A stretch of 64,000 nucleotides of DNA, from positions 1 through 64,000 of the forward strand of contig CBDUZW010000002.1 of the NCBI GenBank assembly GCA_965371805.1, in the 5' to 3' direction. The stretch comes from JAOZTV01 sp965371805 (lineage in GTDB: Bacteria; Acidobacteriota; Aminicenantia; UBA2199). Under the pieces are notes generated by a model. It had not been told where the DNA came from, made no database searches, and worked only from the letters and a program-made list of their open reading frames with translations. This document shows positions 26,411-35,687 of this stretch, piece after piece. How positions within the stretch are numbered: position 1 is the first letter of the stretch; each line of letters begins with the position of its first letter. A program made the position numbers and the translations under genes.

Positions 26411-26674
26411 TCAGCTTTTTTCTTCGGTTTTTTCATCATCATCAGGTTCTAATATTTCCAGATTATACCGTCTTTTTTGTTTCATTCCTGCAGCAGCAAG
26501 AATGGTTCGCATTGCCTGTGCAGTACGTCCTTGTTTTCCTATGACTTTGCCAAGATCGGACTTATGAGTTCTTAATTCGATCATACTTGTCTTTTCACCA
26601 TCAATCTGAGAAACCTTTACATCATCTGGATTATCAACCAATGCCTTACATACTTCTTCAATAAGTTCTTTCAC
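26411..26674 (-). CDS. khpA: KH-domain RNA-binding protein KhpA-like
   Basis: 87 residues with a single type II KH domain and the GxxG loop in VIGKQGRTAQAMR. Family members bind small RNAs and mRNAs and usually sit between rpsP and rimM; here it stands alone between a histidine kinase and a small membrane protein, an unusual place. GTG start at 26674 with an AGGAG site. The acidic C-terminal tail (EPDDDEKTEEKS) is common in the family. Confidence 0.85.
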   Translation of the reverse strand: MKELIEEVCKALVDNPDDVKVSQIDGEKTSMIELRTHKSDLGKVIGKQGRTAQAMRTILAAAGMKQKRRYNLEILEPDDDEKTEEKS

Positions 26675-26774
26675 TTTGATCTCCTATGTGATTTAATTTT
26701 CACAATTTTTACCTCTATTTATCTTTCCTCTTATTAAATACCACTTTATTAAAAATATCTCAAGCATTTTTATC

Positions 26775-27131
26775 TTAAAAGAAAAAAATAATATCAATTA
26801 GCCCACATATTGCAATCGTTGATATGATTGTCCAGGAAATCCAGTCTATAAACCTGTTCTTTCTATGTTTTAAAAACAATATGTGTAATCCAAGATGAAT
26901 AATAAAAAAAATACTAAGCCATGTGATAAATCTTTCATTATCAACTTTATTCAATTCATAAAATAAAAAAAATAATAAAGGGACATGTGCTAACATAAAG
27001 ACAAAATATCCTAACCTGTCATTTAATAGAGAGAGGCCGGGAAAGATATGCCATTCTTTGCATCTAATAGCATCCATTTCATGCACCAGCATTAAACTCA
27101 GTCCAATATAAAAAAATTCATGTCCTGTCAT
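26775..27131 (-). CDS. Four-helix membrane protein, DUF6713-like
   Basis: 118 residues with four predicted membrane helices. The N-terminal block MTGHEFFYIGLSLMLVHEMDA, with H and E spaced as HEMDAIRCKEW, looks like the DUF6713/HXXEE-type families. Function is unknown. It begins just after the stop of the cupin gene (6-nt gap), so the two are cotranscribed. Confidence 0.6.
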   Translation of the reverse strand: MTGHEFFYIGLSLMLVHEMDAIRCKEWHIFPGLSLLNDRLGYFVFMLAHVPLLFFLFYELNKVDNERFITWLSIFFIIHLGLHILFLKHRKNRFIDWISWTIISTIAICGLIDIIFFF

Positions 27132-27137
27132 TTTCTA

Positions 27138-27491
27138 CTAAGTATTGAGTTTTAAAAAATCTCCATCAATAATCAATAACTTTGCTCCATTTTCTGTAAT
27201 GGAACGATGAGAATTTAATTCATCTGAAACAACATATGTCATGCCTTTTGTTAAATCATGTTTTGTCCCGTCTTTAAATTCACTAGCAAATTCTCCTTCC
27301 AAACATTGCACTATATGTCCTTTTTCACACCAATGGTCAGCAATATAGCCCTTAGAATATTCAACAATTCTAATTCGTAACCCTTGAAACTCAATAGTTT
27401 GCCAATAAGCGACTCCTACTTCACCCCTATATTCTGTCTTAGGAATATTTGTCCAATCAATATTCTGAAATGCGATGTTTTGTTTAGCCAA
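27138..27491 (-). CDS. Cupin-fold protein of the DHCW-motif type
   Basis: 117 residues from a TTG at 27491, chosen because AAAGGAG lies just upstream and family members begin near this point; an upstream in-frame start at 27533 would add unrelated sequence. The compact single cupin barrel has YIADHWCEKGHIVQCLEGE and the second block SHRSITENGAKLLIIDG. The histidines in ADHW and GHIV are likely metal ligands. Function of the family is not established. Confidence 0.72.
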   Translation of the reverse strand: MAKQNIAFQNIDWTNIPKTEYRGEVGVAYWQTIEFQGLRIRIVEYSKGYIADHWCEKGHIVQCLEGEFASEFKDGTKHDLTKGMTYVVSDELNSHRSITENGAKLLIIDGDFLKLNT

Positions 27492-27713
27492 AATGTCTCC
27501 TTTTAAATTTAATAATATCACGCACATTACCATTTTTCAATTTATAAAAAAAAAAATAAATAAATCTCATAATTACCCGCTCCTGAAAATAGATGGTTTT
27601 TTTTTATAATAATAAAGGATCGCTATTCAGAATAAAGCCATTTCAATATAATAAAATAATGAATAGGTAGAATTATATTAATTGGTATGCCGTAATGGAA
27701 CAAAAATTGGTGG

Positions 27714-27742
27714 TTGCAAGTATATAGGATAAGGATTAGAAT
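27714..27742 (+). promoter_or_regulatory. Predicted promoter of MocR-type gene (leaderless configuration)
   Basis: TTGCAA (27714-27719), 17-nt spacer, TAGAAT (27737-27742), then 5 nt and the ATG at 27748. This is the same geometry as at 133-161 and 11947-11919. The preceding divergent gap (27492-27713) contains other AT-rich -10-like words but no clearer candidate. Confidence 0.55.
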
Positions 27743-27747
27743 TCTAT

Positions 27748-29235
27748 ATGATAATTATCAATCTGGATAGAAAATGTAAAACACCTATTTATAAGCAGTT
27801 AATTTCCAAACTAAGAGATATGTTTGATAATGATATAATATCCCATGGCTATATAATGCCATCTACAAGACTTTTAGCGGAAAAACATGGTATTAGCAGA
27901 TCTACTGTCATTAAAGCATATGAAGAATTATGGGCGTTAGGATATCTTGACAGCAGGTCCGGGTCCTACTCAATTGTTAGAAAAAAACATGATCTTATAT
28001 CCAACAAGGATATACAAAAGAAGAGCCTTATAAACTGGGAAAAAGTATCAAATCCCCAAGCACAATTATTACATGAATCAAATCAAGGGTTTTGGTCGCT
28101 GTCAAGACAGAGTAATTCTGACAATATTATTAAAATGTCCAGCTTATCCCTTGATTTGGAGTTTTTTCCTGTTAATCAATTTAGGAAGTGTTTAAATAAA
28201 GTAATGATGAATGATATTAAAAATTTCTACAATTTTTTAGATCCACAGGGTTTTTTGCCTCTGAGAGAATTCCTTGCACAACGGATGCAGATACATGGCA
28301 TTAATGTTTCTTCATCAGAAATCATGATAACAAATGGTTCACAAAATAGCATTAACCTTATCTTAAGCCTTTTATCAAAAAAAAAAAATGACGTCCTGGT
28401 GGAAGATCCAACATATTTTCTTTTTCCTCCTCTTTTAAAAGCCAAAGGACTTAATCCTATAAGTATTCCTATGAAAAGCAATGGGATGGATATTGGTATA
28501 CTTAAAAGTAGATTGAAGGATAGTAATCCAAGTTTTTTATATACAATTCCAAATTTTCATAATCCCACTGGAATTACTACTTCCCATAGAAAAAGAGAAA
28601 AAATACTTGATTTGTGTGAAAAATATAACTGTCCAATAATAGAAGATGCATTCGAGGAAGAAATGAAATATTTTGGAAAAGTACCATTACCAATTAAGTC
28701 AATGGATAAAAATAAGATTGTCATATATATTTCTTCCGTATCAAAAGTTTTCTTTCCCAGTATCAGGTTAGGCTGGATTGCAGCTGATAAAGAATGTATT
28801 GAAAGGTTGGTTTCATTAAAAATATTTTCAGATATCAGCTCTAATTTACCTGTGCAGGCAGCTTTAGCGGAGTTTGGCAGCAATGGCTTTTATGATATGC
28901 ATATAAAGAAAATACATAGAATATTCAGAAAGAGAATGGTATTAGCTCTTAAAACAATGAAAAACCATATTAAATTTAAAAATGTATCCTGGATTGAGCC
29001 ATCAGGAGGGTTTATTATCTGGATAACCATGAAAAACGCCAATATGTCAGACAGTGAAATATTTAAAATATTTTTGGATAAAGGGGTTCGGGTCTTTCCA
29101 GGCGGTTATTCTTATATTAACAAGGGTTCTAATAATCATATAAGAATATCTATATCAAATATAAAAGATTCGGATATGGTTGAAGGTATAAAACGAATCA
29201 ATAATGGATTATTGAAAATTTATGAGAAAAATTAG
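27748..29235 (+). CDS. MocR/PdxR-family regulator (GntR HTH + aminotransferase-like domain)
   Basis: 495 residues. A GntR winged helix (~1-75; STRLLAEKHGISRSTVIKAYEEL) is joined to a fold-type I PLP domain (~115-490). The PLP lysine is in the SSVSKVFFPSIRLGW stretch, and the substrate/PLP aspartate environment YTIPNFHNPTG is conserved. MocR proteins sense PLP or amino acids and often control neighbouring genes. The nudC gene follows after 8 nt, so this regulator probably controls its own operon. Confidence 0.87.
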   Translation: MIIINLDRKCKTPIYKQLISKLRDMFDNDIISHGYIMPSTRLLAEKHGISRSTVIKAYEELWALGYLDSRSGSYSIVRKKHDLISNKDIQKKSLINWEKVSNPQAQLLHESNQGFWSLSRQSNSDNIIKMSSLSLDLEFFPVNQFRKCLNKVMMNDIKNFYNFLDPQGFLPLREFLAQRMQIHGINVSSSEIMITNGSQNSINLILSLLSKKKNDVLVEDPTYFLFPPLLKAKGLNPISIPMKSNGMDIGILKSRLKDSNPSFLYTIPNFHNPTGITTSHRKREKILDLCEKYNCPIIEDAFEEEMKYFGKVPLPIKSMDKNKIVIYISSVSKVFFPSIRLGWIAADKECIERLVSLKIFSDISSNLPVQAALAEFGSNGFYDMHIKKIHRIFRKRMVLALKTMKNHIKFKNVSWIEPSGGFIIWITMKNANMSDSEIFKIFLDKGVRVFPGGYSYINKGSNNHIRISISNIKDSDMVEGIKRINNGLLKIYEKN

Positions 29236-29243
29236 GAGAGAGA

Positions 29244-30056
29244 ATGATCTTACCAAATAACTTTAAAAAACAAATTGCAGAATTGAAAGACAATAAATTG
29301 AAATCGATATATCTTCTTTTTAAGGGAGATGAGCTTCTAGTTGAAATAAATCAAGAGACAGTAAAAATCCCAAAAATTAAAGACACAAATATCAGTGATA
29401 AAACATATCTTGGCTTTTATAATAATTTAAATTATTTTTCAGGCCAATTAATAGAACACTTCCCATCAGAAATTCTCAAATTTAAAAAATTAAGAACATT
29501 ATATAAGAAACTGGATGATGATATTTTTTTTATAGCTGGATATGCCTTTTATATACACAAATGGCATCAGGAAAACAAATTCTGTAATAGATGCGGGTTT
29601 ATGATGAATGATTCAAAGAAGGAAAGAGCAAAAAATTGTACTAATTGCTCTAATACAATTTATCCTAAATTGTCCCAGGCAGTTATAGTCGCAGTAATAA
29701 AGGATAATAAAATTCTCCTGGGGCGAGGTTATCATTTTCCTAAATCAATGTATTCTGTACTGGCTGGATATGTAGATCCGGGAGAAGACCTGGAGACATG
29801 TGTTTGCAGAGAAATAAAAGAAGAAGCGAATATTGAAGTTCAAAACATAAAATATTTTGGAAGTCAGTACTGGCCATTTTCAGATTCTATGATGATCGGA
29901 TTTACTGCTGAATATAAAAGCGGTGATATCAAAACAGATAATGATGAACTGGAAGATGCCAGATGGTTTAATAAAGAGGGAATCCCATTGGTTCCTGATG
30001 ACCTCAGTATCTCCAGAAAATTAATTAATTGGTTTATAGCAAAGCAAAATAATTAA
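29244..30056 (+). CDS. nudC: NAD(H) diphosphatase / NAD-capped RNA decapping enzyme
   Basis: 270 residues in the NudC order: N-terminal domain, zinc ribbon with CNRCG and CTNCS (~112-130), then the Nudix domain with the box GYVDPGEDLETCVCREIKEEA. The downstream family motif appears as SQYWPFSDSMM (SQPWPFP-type), which distinguishes NudC from other Nudix enzymes. It hydrolyses NADH to NMNH and AMP and removes NAD caps from RNA. GGAGAGAGA precedes the ATG. The stop abuts the tail of the opposing gene with no gap. Confidence 0.9.
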   Translation: MILPNNFKKQIAELKDNKLKSIYLLFKGDELLVEINQETVKIPKIKDTNISDKTYLGFYNNLNYFSGQLIEHFPSEILKFKKLRTLYKKLDDDIFFIAGYAFYIHKWHQENKFCNRCGFMMNDSKKERAKNCTNCSNTIYPKLSQAVIVAVIKDNKILLGRGYHFPKSMYSVLAGYVDPGEDLETCVCREIKEEANIEVQNIKYFGSQYWPFSDSMMIGFTAEYKSGDIKTDNDELEDARWFNKEGIPLVPDDLSISRKLINWFIAKQNN

Positions 30057-30479
30057 TTAACAGTATTGATTTGTTAAATTTAGTACAAGTTTTGAGGTCT
30101 CTGCTGTTAATGCACAACATTTTTCACTATCATTCTGTTCCCCGAAACTGTCAAGAATTTTAGAGCACCTTGTTGTTTGATGTTTTTTTTTAAAGAGTTT
30201 CAGGAGTTCTGATGATATAAATTTTACTTTATCATTATCCTCATTTGGATTTGATCGTCCATATAAAAAGCCAAGTGCTAAAATAGAACCAGATAATGCG
30301 CCACAAATCTCTTCATGACTACCGCCAATTCCTCCACAAAATCCTGAAGCAGCTTTTACAATATTTTCATTGACATTCAATTCATGATTTTCTAATATTG
30401 CTCTAACAATGGATTCAGAACAACAGAGTCCATTATTAAAATAATTTCTTGTTTGAATTTCTATGTTTTTTTTAACCAT
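30057..30479 (-). CDS. C_GCAxxG_C_C family redox-type protein
   Basis: 140 residues with the family's cysteine layout: CCSE near the N-terminus, FCGGIGGSHEEICGALSG in the centre, and C-terminal TRCSKIL and CCALTAE. The GCA of the name is replaced by GGI here. Possibly metal or Fe-S binding; function not established for the family. AAGGAG ribosome site. Confidence 0.82.
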   Translation of the reverse strand: MVKKNIEIQTRNYFNNGLCCSESIVRAILENHELNVNENIVKAASGFCGGIGGSHEEICGALSGSILALGFLYGRSNPNEDNDKVKFISSELLKLFKKKHQTTRCSKILDSFGEQNDSEKCCALTAETSKLVLNLTNQYC

Positions 30480-30650
30480 TTTTTCTCCTTTAAAAATTTT
30501 TTTAATTTTTTTAGTTTAAAAAATGATTTTAATTTCTTTTAACAGGAGTATCAAGATCCAATAAATAGTAAGATTAAGCATACCAATTAAAAGTTTCAAT
30601 ATAGTCCAATCTATCCCAAACTCCACAATTGGAAATAATATTGTATTTAA

Positions 30651-31157
30651 TTAGTCTGTCCATTTCATTAGTGGCTTTCCATCTGAATCAAATGATTGAT
30701 AGATTGATTTCCCTCTTACTTTTGTAATCCAAATATAACTATCATGTTTATTATTCCCTCTACTTGAGAATGTAAATTTAACTTCTTTTTTTTGCCTGAA
30801 AAATTTGAACTCAAATTTATTTACATACCAATCTTTGCTATTACTGTGTAATGCTTTACCTATAAGAATGTTCTCATAAAAAACATCAAATTTAGGACCA
30901 TTAGATATATTCCCAATATTATCTAAAAACTCCCCATCAACAAAAACAGAATTTATTGAATTTGCAGAATTAATTTTGATTTTCATTAAATCAATTTCAC
31001 TAGAAGCATTAACAATCATTTCATTGCCAATCAAAATCCTATTTATTTTTTGCACAAAATCAATTTCAAGTGTCCTTAAAACACCAAGTTTTAGAAGTGC
31101 AAAAAGCACAATTATAAGTATAATTATTATTATAACCAGATTTCTCAATTTTATCAT
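30651..31157 (-). CDS. Single-helix anchored extracytoplasmic protein, unknown
   Basis: 168 residues from the ATG at 31157 (an upstream in-frame TTG at 31172 has no site). One N-terminal membrane helix (NLVIIIIILIIVLFALL), then a beta-rich soluble domain without recognisable motifs. No family recognised. The gap 30480-30650 holds no convincing gene, although a minus-strand hydrophobic frame without a usable start codon runs through it. Confidence 0.5.
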   Translation of the reverse strand: MIKLRNLVIIIIILIIVLFALLKLGVLRTLEIDFVQKINRILIGNEMIVNASSEIDLMKIKINSANSINSVFVDGEFLDNIGNISNGPKFDVFYENILIGKALHSNSKDWYVNKFEFKFFRQKKEVKFTFSSRGNNKHDSYIWITKVRGKSIYQSFDSDGKPLMKWTD

Positions 31158-31219
31158 GTTACCATCCCTCAAATTTGTTTAAACATCAAAAACATATCCT
31201 TTGTTTCACATTTCCATAT

Positions 31220-31777
31220 TTATTTCTTAGCTGTTACTAAAACTGCCCTGCTAAAAAACACTTTAGGTTTCTCAATAATTTCAAAATCCATACTGATAAG
31301 CCTGTCAATCATAGCGGCAAAGGCTTTTTTTGAAACATGGATCTTTGGTTCAATAATGTAAATCTTTCCATTTGGCTTCAAAATTGATTTTAATTCTTCA
31401 AACAGTTTTTCCTGATCTATCACCTCATGAATCATATAAAAAGCTAAAACAAAATCAATCTGTTCTGTAAGGCCAATTTTTTCATTTTCACATTTATGTA
31501 ATTCAAACCTTTGCTCTAATTCTGTTCCTTTAATTTTTTTCTCTACTTTTTTAAGCATTCCATCCTGTAAATCTGCTGCGATTACTTTTCCAGAACCATT
31601 CAGCAATTTTGCTATTGCTATTGAAAAAAAACCGGGACCACAACCTAAATCTAGAACAGTCATACCTTTACTAATATATGGCTGCAATATTTTATAAGGG
31701 TTTTGAAGTAATTTCCTGAAGGAATTATCAAGACCTCCTGCCATCCCAACAGGACAAGTATGTGTGTTATTTTCCAT
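31220..31777 (-). CDS. Class I SAM-dependent methyltransferase
   Basis: 185 residues with motif I VLDLGCGPGFFSIA, the acidic residue in VIAADLQDGML, and FVLAFYMIHEV as motif IV. The N-terminus HTCPVGMAGGLDNSFRKLLQNP is found in small methyltransferases of anaerobes. Substrate unknown. No Shine-Dalgarno is visible upstream. Confidence 0.8.
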   Translation of the reverse strand: MENNTHTCPVGMAGGLDNSFRKLLQNPYKILQPYISKGMTVLDLGCGPGFFSIAIAKLLNGSGKVIAADLQDGMLKKVEKKIKGTELEQRFELHKCENEKIGLTEQIDFVLAFYMIHEVIDQEKLFEELKSILKPNGKIYIIEPKIHVSKKAFAAMIDRLISMDFEIIEKPKVFFSRAVLVTAKK

Positions 31778-31803
31778 GTGATTTATTTAAATATATTAAA
31801 AAC

Positions 31804-32295
31804 TCAATTTTTTAATATATTTATTGCCTCCAGAATTTTTAACTTGAATACGCTGATTTCTAAACTTTGATCACTGGAATATCCACCATCAAGTAAAAAC
31901 CTCGAATTGACACCATCAATATTTACTTCAATATAAATTGCACCTCCATCAGCACAATCAGGACAACCAAAGATTTTATTTGTACCAGAACTTAACTCAG
32001 AAGGAATCTCATTTAAGAGATGTTTAACCTGATTAAAATTAATTTCATCCAAAGTCATTGTGCCATTAAATTTATATATTAAATATTTAACCAAACCAAT
32101 ATAAGTAGAATCCTCATCCTCTTGGATTTTTGTGTTATCAAGTTTATACACCCTGATACAGTCTGTAATACAGTTTCCATAAGAACTTCCAAATACAATA
32201 TAGTCTCCTTCACCAAGCTCATCTACTTTTTTACATCCTGAAATTAATACAATCAGTAGTAAAATTGGTATTAAAACTCTATTATTCACTTTCAT
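31804..32295 (-). CDS. Lipoprotein, unknown, with paired cysteines
   Basis: 163 residues with a lipoprotein signal (lipobox LISGC, Cys ~21) and a lysine-rich start to the mature chain. The mature part has NCITDCIRV and FGCPDCADGG, i.e. CxxxC and CxxC pairs, and ends in a beta-rich stretch. Family not recognised. The start overlaps the preceding gene's end by 14 nt. Confidence 0.65.
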   Translation of the reverse strand: MKVNNRVLIPILLLIVLISGCKKVDELGEGDYIVFGSSYGNCITDCIRVYKLDNTKIQEDEDSTYIGLVKYLIYKFNGTMTLDEINFNQVKHLLNEIPSELSSGTNKIFGCPDCADGGAIYIEVNIDGVNSRFLLDGGYSSDQSLEISVFKLKILEAINILKN

Positions 32296-32836
32296 TTTTT
32301 GCTATCTCCACTAATTTACTCACTGTTCTCCAGTTTCGGTTTGTTGCCGATACCTTTAAGTTTTTTTCAAAAAGTGCATTTGAAATTTTGGATTCAAGAA
32401 ATTTTCCGTAAATGTATATATAAGCATTATTATGAATGATCTTAATTTTATCCAATCCTATATCAACCTTTTTTATTTTGTCTAATAATTCAGAAGATGG
32501 GGCTTCAGATAAAAATGTCAAGTGAAGGTTTTCAATATTAGTATCCTGTAATTTGAGAAAGGGATTATCTGCAAATATCGTTTCCATCTCAGCGAGGGTC
32601 CGGATAATCACAGGAACTGTAAATCCATAATGATCAATGATAGCTTTTTCAATTTTTCGGCTAATTTCATTTTCTTCTTGATCCGAATCAAAGAATACAT
32701 TACCACTTTGGATATAAGTAGTGATATTTGAAAAACCCAATTTTTCATATAGCATTTTTAAGTCTACCATTAGAATTTTTCTCTTCCCGCCAACATTAAT
32801 ACCTCTTAATACTGATATATACCTTGTCATTGTCAT
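32282..32836 (-). CDS. DUF1697 family protein
   Basis: 184 residues beginning TRYISVLRGINVGGKRK and containing FSNITTYIQSGNVFF, both diagnostic for DUF1697 (two ferredoxin-like halves). Cytoplasmic; function unknown. It overlaps the lipoprotein gene by 14 nt. Confidence 0.88.
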   Translation of the reverse strand: MTMTRYISVLRGINVGGKRKILMVDLKMLYEKLGFSNITTYIQSGNVFFDSDQEENEISRKIEKAIIDHYGFTVPVIIRTLAEMETIFADNPFLKLQDTNIENLHLTFLSEAPSSELLDKIKKVDIGLDKIKIIHNNAYIYIYGKFLESKISNALFEKNLKVSATNRNWRTVSKLVEIAKNESE

Positions 32837-32867
32837 TGTCTTTGCCTTTTAGTTAAAGGTAAGAGGG

Positions 32868-33224
32868 TTATAACATTGCTCTTTTATAGTATTTCGGGTC
32901 AAGTAATGTTAGCCTGGAGGTTATACTGGTTTTAAACTTTGGCTTTTCGAAATATTTTAGTAGAACATTTTGTACAAAATCCAATAGATCATTATTTATT
33001 TCTTCAGTTCTTCTATTAAGTATCATTAATTCTGCAGTAACATATGAGTGATCCTGTTCCTCAATACCCATAAAAGAATGCTCAATTATATAAACTCTCA
33101 CTTTAATATCATCACTCTTAAATAGATTACTATTATTTAAACCATTGGAAATTTCTTTCATCAGTGACTTGACATTAATATCACCAACGAGGTTCTGTGT
33201 GATTTCAATTTTACAATGCGGCAT
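32868..33224 (-). CDS. 5-carboxymethyl-2-hydroxymuconate isomerase-like protein
   Basis: 118 residues, MPHCKIEIT start with the catalytic Pro at position 2 after Met removal, as in the CHMI branch of the tautomerase superfamily. GAGGAG ribosome site. True CHMI acts in homoprotocatechuate breakdown, but no such pathway is nearby, so the substrate is open. Confidence 0.78.
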   Translation of the reverse strand: MPHCKIEITQNLVGDINVKSLMKEISNGLNNSNLFKSDDIKVRVYIIEHSFMGIEEQDHSYVTAELMILNRRTEEINNDLLDFVQNVLLKYFEKPKFKTSITSRLTLLDPKYYKRAML

Positions 33225-33355
33225 TTTATATTAACTCCTCTTTAAATTTATTTTCAAATTTCATTTGATTAAAATCATCCTCATTTTCACTATATCATAA
33301 AAACAAAAATTTTAAAATGTCATTCATTTTTATTCTCTCCATAAAAACCATAAAC

Positions 33356-34693
33356 TTATTTTAGTAAATACATTAATGCCTCTGGAAATGTCTTTCTTGA
33401 GTTTGACCAGTCATGCCAACCATTAAACTCAGTAAATTTAAAAGCATATTTTTTTTTGTTGAGAACTTTGACCATTCTTCGATTACTTCCAAGTACCTTA
33501 TTCTCCTGTAAACCCCAGTCAAGGTACAGTCTTAAGCCCTTTTTATCTGCTCTTAAATACTTTTCTATTAACCAGTCCACTCTTATTTGTTCTCCAGACA
33601 TATCTTTTAACTCTAAGCCACGCCAGAATGAACCGGATTGAGATAATACCTTTCCAAAAATCCGGGGATGATAGAAACTTATAAAAGCAGCTGCTAGACC
33701 ACCATAACTAATACCGCCAATTATATTGTTTTCAGGTTTAAGACTTGTATGATACTTTTTACGAATCATCGGTAGGAAATCCTGAACAAACTCATCTTTA
33801 AATTTAAAATTCAAAGGTAGAATGATTTTTCTTGATTTACGAAAAGTCCCAAATAGAACTGCTATCATGGGTTTGATTTTTTTCTGTCTTATAAGATTGT
33901 CTAATACATTTGGAACCTCAATACGGTTACGATAGATAAATGCATCGAAAAGATAAATTACCGGATAAGGCATTTTTCGGTTTTTTTTATAGCCGGGAGG
34001 TAAATAAACATAGATATTTCTTTCCTTGTTTACAATCTTATCTTTATATTTTATGATCTCTACCCGGCTATTTAGTTTATGATCCCCTTTTCTATTCCAG
34101 TCTTGTTTCTTTTTTTGTGGATCGAAAACAGAATAAGTAAATTTATTAATTTCCCCGGTCGGAATTCTGTTTAGATTATATTTATCAATGGATTTAGTCT
34201 CTTTTTTAGAAACCGTATCCTTAATAATAAACCGATAAGAAAAACATATATCCCCGGGCATTTTATAAGTCCGGTAGAACAAATCAGTATTTTCCAACTG
34301 ATATAATTTTTTATTTCCAAACCGGTATTCATCATAGATCCCCTTTACTTCAAAAGAAATATCCTTATTTTTTAGATTGTCCTGAAACATGAAGGTAATA
34401 TAATTATATTCTGAATCCAATGGATCCTCTTCTATTAAAGGAAGTCCATTTTTTTTTGCTGACAACCATGTTTTTTCTACTTCAATATTTAAATCATTCT
34501 TTTTCAGCTTTAGTAAACTAACTATTTTAGGACTCATTGTCTTATAAATCCGTTTGATCTCTTTAAATCTTTCTATCTGCTTAGCCTGAACGTTTAGCGT
34601 CATACTGACAAAAAAAACTAATAATACTAGACTTAAATTAATATGCCTTTTTTTATTTTGTTTAACAAGAGATACATGATTGATATATTTCAT
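33356..34693 (-). CDS. Secreted esterase/enterochelin-esterase-like alpha/beta hydrolase
   Basis: 445 residues. Signal peptide in the first ~37 residues (SLVLLVFFVSMTLNVQA). An N-terminal beta-sandwich domain like that of Fes/E-set esterases (~60-195) is followed by an esterase D-type hydrolase domain (~205-445). Visible are YVYLPPGYKK, the nucleophile elbow GGISYGGLA, the acid region LYLDWGLQE and the catalytic histidine in NGWHDW. Periplasmic or secreted; it may hydrolyse siderophore esters or acyl-sugar esters. Confidence 0.83.
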   Translation of the reverse strand: MKYINHVSLVKQNKKRHINLSLVLLVFFVSMTLNVQAKQIERFKEIKRIYKTMSPKIVSLLKLKKNDLNIEVEKTWLSAKKNGLPLIEEDPLDSEYNYITFMFQDNLKNKDISFEVKGIYDEYRFGNKKLYQLENTDLFYRTYKMPGDICFSYRFIIKDTVSKKETKSIDKYNLNRIPTGEINKFTYSVFDPQKKKQDWNRKGDHKLNSRVEIIKYKDKIVNKERNIYVYLPPGYKKNRKMPYPVIYLFDAFIYRNRIEVPNVLDNLIRQKKIKPMIAVLFGTFRKSRKIILPLNFKFKDEFVQDFLPMIRKKYHTSLKPENNIIGGISYGGLAAAFISFYHPRIFGKVLSQSGSFWRGLELKDMSGEQIRVDWLIEKYLRADKKGLRLYLDWGLQENKVLGSNRRMVKVLNKKKYAFKFTEFNGWHDWSNSRKTFPEALMYLLK

Positions 34694-34763
34694 TTTTTTT
34701 CCTTCTAAATTAGGAATGGTATTATAAAGAAAGCGCCATTACCTTTTTTTTTATATATTTGTA

Positions 34764-35459
34764 CTATTTAAAAATTTTTAAAGCTTTTGGATAGAGTATA
34801 TTATTTTCCAGATGGACATGAATATGTAAGTCATCTTCAAACTCTTCCAGAAGCTTAAATGTTACCTGGTAGGTATTACATGCATCATCCGGTAATTTGT
34901 AATTTTTACTCAAAACATTTATCTTATCAATTGCGCCACCGGCAAACTCATGTTCTCCCTTCATTCTTTCAATTTCGGAAAGGATTATTTCGTGTGATTT
35001 TGAAGAATTTGTCTTTAGAACATCTTTAATTGCCGGAAATAAAACGTCTTCTTCTTTTTTTAGGTGTTCCAGCAGTTCAGTATTTACTTCTGAAAATATT
35101 TCAGCAATTTCAATTAATTCGGGATGATGAGATCCATGAACATCTGAGATTTTCTGAGTATAAGCTGTTAATTGCGGTAATAATTTTAGAACAGTTTTAT
35201 GATGTGTATTCGCGATATAGTCACATAAGAAACCTAAGTCCCAATCTTTATAATTTTGTGAACTGTCCGTAGTTGTATCTTCCAGACTTTTTAGTTTATT
35301 CTCTAATACTGATATATCCAGTTTTTTTTCAAGACATGCCTCTTCTAAGCTTTGATCTCCGCCACAACAAAAATCAATGCCTGAATTTTTAAAAATTTCT
35401 GCAGCTCTAAAATCCTCTGTAACAATCTTACCAATTTTTATTTTTTTATAATTTTCCAT
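34764..35459 (-). CDS. scdA: Iron-sulfur cluster repair di-iron protein (RIC)
   Basis: 231 residues from the ATG at 35459 (GGAGG nine nt upstream); an earlier in-frame start is rejected. N-terminal ScdA_N domain with FCCGG (~residues 27-31), then a hemerythrin-like di-iron domain with ligand-bearing HHKT, HHPEL, HLKKEEDVLFP, EHEFAGG and HIHVHLENNILYP segments. It repairs Fe-S clusters after nitrosative or oxidative damage, which fits the many Fe-S enzymes in the window. Confidence 0.9.
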   Translation of the reverse strand: MENYKKIKIGKIVTEDFRAAEIFKNSGIDFCCGGDQSLEEACLEKKLDISVLENKLKSLEDTTTDSSQNYKDWDLGFLCDYIANTHHKTVLKLLPQLTAYTQKISDVHGSHHPELIEIAEIFSEVNTELLEHLKKEEDVLFPAIKDVLKTNSSKSHEIILSEIERMKGEHEFAGGAIDKINVLSKNYKLPDDACNTYQVTFKLLEEFEDDLHIHVHLENNILYPKALKIFK

Positions 35460-35687
35460 AATACATAACCTCCAATTTATTGAGCTAAACACAATTGTTT
35501 ATAAAACTCGTTTCAGGATTATACCTTTTTTGCAAAAAAAAAGCATTATATAAAAAAATAATAAAAAATCGGCCTGGCACCAAAAATTAATTTTATATTT
35601 AAATTCCTATCATACCATCTATCTTTTCAGGCATAAACCCTTTAATAACTTTGAGTTCTTTCTGTGGTAATTATCTAGTAATAAATA

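Noticed and set aside
30485..30650. Small hydrophobic minus-strand peptide (about 36-43 residues)
   Set aside because: Reads like a membrane peptide but has no ATG/TTG start with a ribosome site; only an internal GTG is available.
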